A stretch of 8,124 bases of DNA from CADDYX01 sp045809925 (GTDB lineage Bacteria > Verrucomicrobiota > Verrucomicrobiia > Chthoniobacterales > UBA10450), in contig JBJMWX010000019.1 of NCBI GenBank assembly GCA_045809925.1, forward strand, positions 1 to 8,124, written 5' to 3'. Below, in pieces: positions 5,721 through 8,124 of the stretch; the stretch's first letter is position 1; each line of letters opens with the position of its first letter. A model generated the notes under the pieces. The model had not been told where the DNA came from. It ran no database searches and saw nothing but the letters and a program-made list of their open reading frames with translations. A program made the position numbers and the translations under genes.

Positions 5721-7649
5721 CTATGGGCTCGGGGTGGCAGATGCGGCCGGTTCCGGAGTTGCTGCCGTAGCCGGCATCGCGCCGCGACGGCCGCCGTGAC
5801 CTCGACCGGGCTGCGCCGCTTGCGCCGCAGGGGGAGCGGCAGCGTTGGGATCTACGCTCACTGACGGCGACACGCCGGGCGCGGGCTGTTGCTGTGCAGC
5901 CGGCGCGGGAGGAACTGCGGCGGGCGGAGTCAAGGCCGGAGCCGGACTGAATCCGTGTGGACGTTGTCCTGCTCCGCGCTGTTCCAGCTCGCGCGTTTTG
6001 CGGGCGTTCTCGAACTCGCGTTTCAATTCTTGATCCCGAGCTTTTGCTCCGCGGGTACTGAAATCAACCGCGCCCGCCGCAGGCGCGGCAGCCGAGGCGG
6101 AAGCGGGCGCAGCCGGTGTAGTGGTCGCCAATGGCGAGTTGGCTGGCTCTGCGGAGACGCTCGGGCCAGGTGTGGGGACCCTCGGTGATCGCGGCACTGT
6201 TGGCGGACTCGAGAACCGAGTAGCTGAGGGCGAAGCTGTTCGCTGCGGGCGTGCCGTTGCAGCCGGTGTTGCTGTTGCTGTTGTTGTTGTTGTTGCAACA
6301 GGCGCTGCAGTCGCGCTCTCCGTTGGACTCGCCGTTGCCGTCGCGCGCGGAGTAAAACGCGGATGCGGGGTCATCGTCGCAGCGGGCGACATCGTCGCGC
6401 TGCCTTCACTCGCGGGAGTCACCGACGGCAGCGGCGCGGTGCGCGGGGTTGCTGTCGCAACCGGGCTCGCGGAGGGCGCGGCTGTCGCGGTCGGCGCTGC
6501 ACTGGCCGGGGCGGCCTTCGCAACTGTTTTAGGTGGCGCATCGGCCGGCGGTGTGGCTTCTGATCTCATTTTTGCGCGTGCCTGGTCAGCGGCGGCGCGA
6601 TCGGAGATGCCGCTCCATCCATTGTCCGCCCTGGATTGTGCGATGTGCTGCCTCACGCTGCGCGGCCGATCGTAACCAGCCGCAGGCGCGAGCACCGGCC
6701 CCGGCATGGCGATCACTTCGCCGCGCACGACCGGCTCCGGCCTGTCGACGACAGTCGTCTCGCGCTCAAGCCGGTAACGCCCGATCGGCTGCTGACTGCG
6801 CGAACGCAGTTCGTCGTAATTCGGGCCCTGATTCACGATCGTGGTGTTGCTGTAGGTGATGTTTGTGACGTTGGTTGTCTGGTTAATGATCGCCACGTTC
6901 TGCTGCGGTGGAACGACCTGGCGGGCCAGCCGCGGCGCGCCCACTTCTTCAGCTCGGACGAAGGCATACTGCTCCGGGCCGATGTCGTAATAGTTGTCCG
7001 CCCAATTATGGATGCCGCGACGGCGATCGAACCGCGCCTCAGGCGGCAACGGCGCCCAGCCAACGTAATCACCGCCCGTGCGCCACGAGACCCATGCCGG
7101 TGCCCATTCGTCGCCCGGAACCCACGCCCAGCCGACATCGCGAAGCCGCACCCATCGGCCGTAGTGATAGGTCGCCCAGCCAAACGGCTCGTCCGAGATC
7201 CACGTCCAGCCTGCATCAGTATAAACCCAGTGGCCATCGGTATAGGGCCGCCACGCGCGCGACTCCCCGGCCGCGTTCGGCTGCCAGACATAACCGTAGT
7301 CATCCGTTTCGAACCAGGCGCCATACGGCTCGAGTTTTTCATAGAACGTTCCGTAGGAGGCGTTCGAACGCGTTTCGGTCGTCTCGGATCTCTCGCGCAC
7401 GCGGGTCGCCGGATTGGTCGTTTTCTGTTCGGCGGCTTCTTCGCGTTCCCCGACCGCTTTCTCGCGCTTGTCGATATCGGCCTGCTGCAAAGCAAGCTGC
7501 TGTTGCTGCTGCGCATCGTGTTCAGCCGCGATTCGAGCCTGGACTTCGCGTTCGACCTCGGCTTTCCGCTCCTCCTCCGTTTGCTGCTTTTGGCAGGAAA
7601 CAAAAAGCGCGAGAGCCGCACAGAGCGGAAAAACGAAACATCTTTTCAT
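5721..7649 (-). CDS. Exported DUF6600-type Trp-rich protein with long Pro/Ala/Thr/Ser tail, probable lipoprotein
   Basis: This 642-residue protein has no known enzymatic role. Residues 1-19 form a signal peptide ending LFVSC19, a plausible lipobox, although Phe at position -3 is not the usual Leu, Val or Ile. Residues 21-76 are Glu/Gln/Lys/Arg-rich and probably coiled coil, including a five-Gln run at 47-51. Residues about 98-280 match the DUF6600 pattern: repeated aromatic-Gly-Trp units such as YGAWF, DGHWVYTDAGWTWISDEPFGW, YHYGRW, GWAWVPGDEWAPAWVSW and YVGWAPLPPEA, then the Asn/Thr-rich QNVAIINQTTNVTNITYSN. From about 365 to the end it is Ala/Pro/Thr/Ser low complexity, broken by a charged helical island (about 528-560, DFSTRGAKARDQELK...). 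The tail ends SATPSP. The layout suggests an anchored exported protein with an aromatic binding or structural domain and a flexible spacer, perhaps wall-interacting; that is inference. The ATG at 7649 is fixed by the signal peptide. The gene lies 72 bases downstream of the small membrane-protein gene and converges with the kinase gene. Confidence 0.88.
   Translation of the reverse strand: MKRCFVFPLCAALALFVSCQKQQTEEERKAEVEREVQARIAAEHDAQQQQQLALQQADIDKREKAVGEREEAAEQKTTNPATRVRERSETTETRSNASYGTFYEKLEPYGAWFETDDYGYVWQPNAAGESRAWRPYTDGHWVYTDAGWTWISDEPFGWATYHYGRWVRLRDVGWAWVPGDEWAPAWVSWRTGGDYVGWAPLPPEARFDRRRGIHNWADNYYDIGPEQYAFVRAEEVGAPRLARQVVPPQQNVAIINQTTNVTNITYSNTTIVNQGPNYDELRSRSQQPIGRYRLERETTVVDRPEPVVRGEVIAMPGPVLAPAAGYDRPRSVRQHIAQSRADNGWSGISDRAAADQARAKMRSEATPPADAPPKTVAKAAPASAAPTATAAPSASPVATATPRTAPLPSVTPASEGSATMSPAATMTPHPRFTPRATATASPTESATAAPVATTTTTATATPAATARPQRTASPSATRFSSPPTVPRSPRVPTPGPSVSAEPANSPLATTTPAAPASASAAAPAAGAVDFSTRGAKARDQELKREFENARKTRELEQRGAGQRPHGFSPAPALTPPAAVPPAPAAQQQPAPGVSPSVSVDPNAAAPPAAQAAQPGRGHGGRRGAMPATAATPEPAASATPSP
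6267..6296. repeat. Trinucleotide run inside the DUF6600 gene (ACA/GCA codons)
   Basis: On the coding (minus) strand the run reads GCA, five ACA codons, then GCA ACA GCA ACA, encoding ATTTTTATAT (residues 452-461). It is a near-perfect three-base repeat of about 30 bases. Changes of whole units would keep the reading frame and only alter the length of the flexible tail. Slippage is a possibility, not something shown by one sequence. Confidence 0.75.
7497..7511. repeat. Short CAG/CAA run encoding five Gln
   Basis: On the minus strand this encodes QQQQQ (residues 47-51) in the N-terminal predicted coiled coil of the DUF6600 protein, using mixed CAG and CAA codons. It is short and part of a Gln-rich helix (QQQQQLALQQ), so it may reflect composition more than a mobile microsatellite. 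Confidence 0.5.
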
Positions 7650-7721
7650 GGTGTGATTAGACCGACGCGGTCCTTCGTTATTCGAAACTAAGCGACGCGA
7701 GGGCTGTCTCGGGTGTGCGAC

Positions 7722-7907
7722 TTACCGGGTTTGCGCCGGGGACGGCGACGGCGTGCTAATCGTAACCGACTCCAGTTTATCGCGGCGGTTTCGTTGCACG
7801 TTGGCGTAGATCGCAAGCAGTCCGAGCGCGATCAGGATCGCGATGATGAGCTGGATAGCCGCGCGCGGCGCCTTGGACGGTCGTGGTCTTTCTGCTGCCT
7901 CGTTCAT
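7722..7907 (-). CDS. Small single-pass membrane protein of unknown function (61 residues)
   Basis: I recognise no family. The protein has a charged N-terminus (residues 1-17, with R7, R9, K12 and R15), one strong hydrophobic segment at about 18-36 (AIQLIIAILIALGLLAIYA), a basic stretch QRNRRDK, and a short Ser/Pro tail STPSPSPAQTR. The tail composition resembles the end of the neighbouring DUF6600 protein. Its start codon overlaps the stop of the upstream acyltransferase gene as ATGA (7907-7904), an arrangement typical of translational coupling, and this is the best evidence that so short a frame is real. Membrane orientation cannot be decided because basic residues flank both sides of the segment. 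Confidence 0.72.
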   Translation of the reverse strand: MNEAAERPRPSKAPRAAIQLIIAILIALGLLAIYANVQRNRRDKLESVTISTPSPSPAQTR

Positions 7908-8124
7908 TCTTCCTTGATCGCGGCGATCGCTTCCATGACGCGGTTGCTCAATCGTGCGTACAACTGTTTTCCGGCCGGCTCGAGATCGGCCGCGGTGAAG
8001 CGGATCGGCTCGCCGACGACGACCGTGATCGGATGCAAGCGGAGCCTGCCACTTCCACGCGGCAAAGCTTTATCCGCACCGAAGATTCGCATCGGCACGA
8101 CGGGCGCGAGCGTCTTTGCAATGA
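7904..8124 (-). CDS. 1-acyl-sn-glycerol-3-phosphate acyltransferase (PlsC family), C-terminal fragment
   Basis: Enzymes of this family acylate lysophosphatidic acid to phosphatidic acid at the inner membrane, an early step in phospholipid synthesis. Only the last 72 codons are in the window; the frame is open through the right edge, so no start is visible. The fragment begins IAKTLAPVVPMRIFGADKAL, matching the family's block IV region (a Pro-x-Val-Pro-type motif, where substrate-binding Pro lies). Next comes RLRLHPITVVVGEPIRF, the usual strand pair before the C-terminal helix, and then helix LYARLSNRVMEAIAAIKEE. The catalytic HX4D motif and glycerol-phosphate-binding motif would lie upstream and cannot be checked. 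A related lysophospholipid or ornithine-lipid O-acyltransferase of the same fold is possible. The stop overlaps the start of the small membrane protein by four bases, suggesting one transcript. Confidence 0.8.
   Translation of the reverse strand, partial: IAKTLAPVVPMRIFGADKALPRGSGRLRLHPITVVVGEPIRFTAADLEPAGKQLYARLSNRVMEAIAAIKEE

Noticed and set aside
6636..7691. Long plus-strand open frame (351 codons) opposite the DUF6600 gene
   Set aside because: It is antisense to a gene with clear domain motifs. The translation is Arg/Pro/Ala-rich with no recognisable domain or signal, as expected from GC-rich codon bias on the other strand.
1..8124. CRISPR arrays, tRNA or rRNA genes, transposases, attachment sites, phage or defence genes
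   Set aside because: No regularly spaced repeats, cloverleaf-like segments, inverted-repeat-bounded elements or matching protein motifs were seen on either strand. The window is nearly filled by ordinary envelope and signalling genes.

Overview
The window is a moderately GC-rich (around 60% by eye), tightly packed stretch of bacterial chromosome. It holds seven protein genes, two of them cut by the window edges. No RNA gene, insertion sequence, CRISPR array or phage gene is visible, and no stretch over about 145 bases lacks a gene. The gene types suggest a Gram-negative soil bacterium, most plausibly of the Verrucomicrobiota (Chthoniobacterales-like). The hints are a Trp-rich DUF6600 lipoprotein, Pro/Ala/Ser/Thr tails ending in 'TPSP' or 'SPSP', a CesA-like GT2 beside an L,D-transpeptidase, and weak Shine-Dalgarno signals. 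The phylum is an inference; an acidobacterial or other origin is not excluded.

Layout. Positions 1-2167 (minus strand) carry a likely two-gene envelope operon. A membrane GT2 of the cellulose/mannan-synthase superfamily comes first, followed 32 bases later by a secreted YkuD-type L,D-transpeptidase that runs off the left edge. A 142-base divergent intergenic region (2168-2309), with a perfect 12-base GC palindrome, separates this from a plus-strand pair. That pair is a secreted protein of unknown family (2310-3104) and a large membrane hybrid histidine kinase (3160-5676) with a periplasmic Cache-like sensor, PAS, HisKA, HATPase and a C-terminal receiver. After a 44-base convergent gap, 5721-8124 (minus strand) holds three co-directional genes. 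In transcription order they are the C-terminal end of a PlsC-type acyltransferase, a 61-residue single-pass membrane protein whose start overlaps the acyltransferase stop (ATGA), and a 642-residue exported DUF6600 protein with a long low-complexity tail.

The theme is the cell envelope: polysaccharide synthesis, peptidoglycan or lipoprotein cross-linking, phospholipid synthesis, an exported Trp-rich protein and an envelope-sensing kinase. Joint action is an inference from position only. I found no clear new system. The items most worth a second look are the unknown secreted protein upstream of the sensor kinase, the GT2/L,D-transpeptidase pairing, and the repeat-bearing DUF6600 gene.
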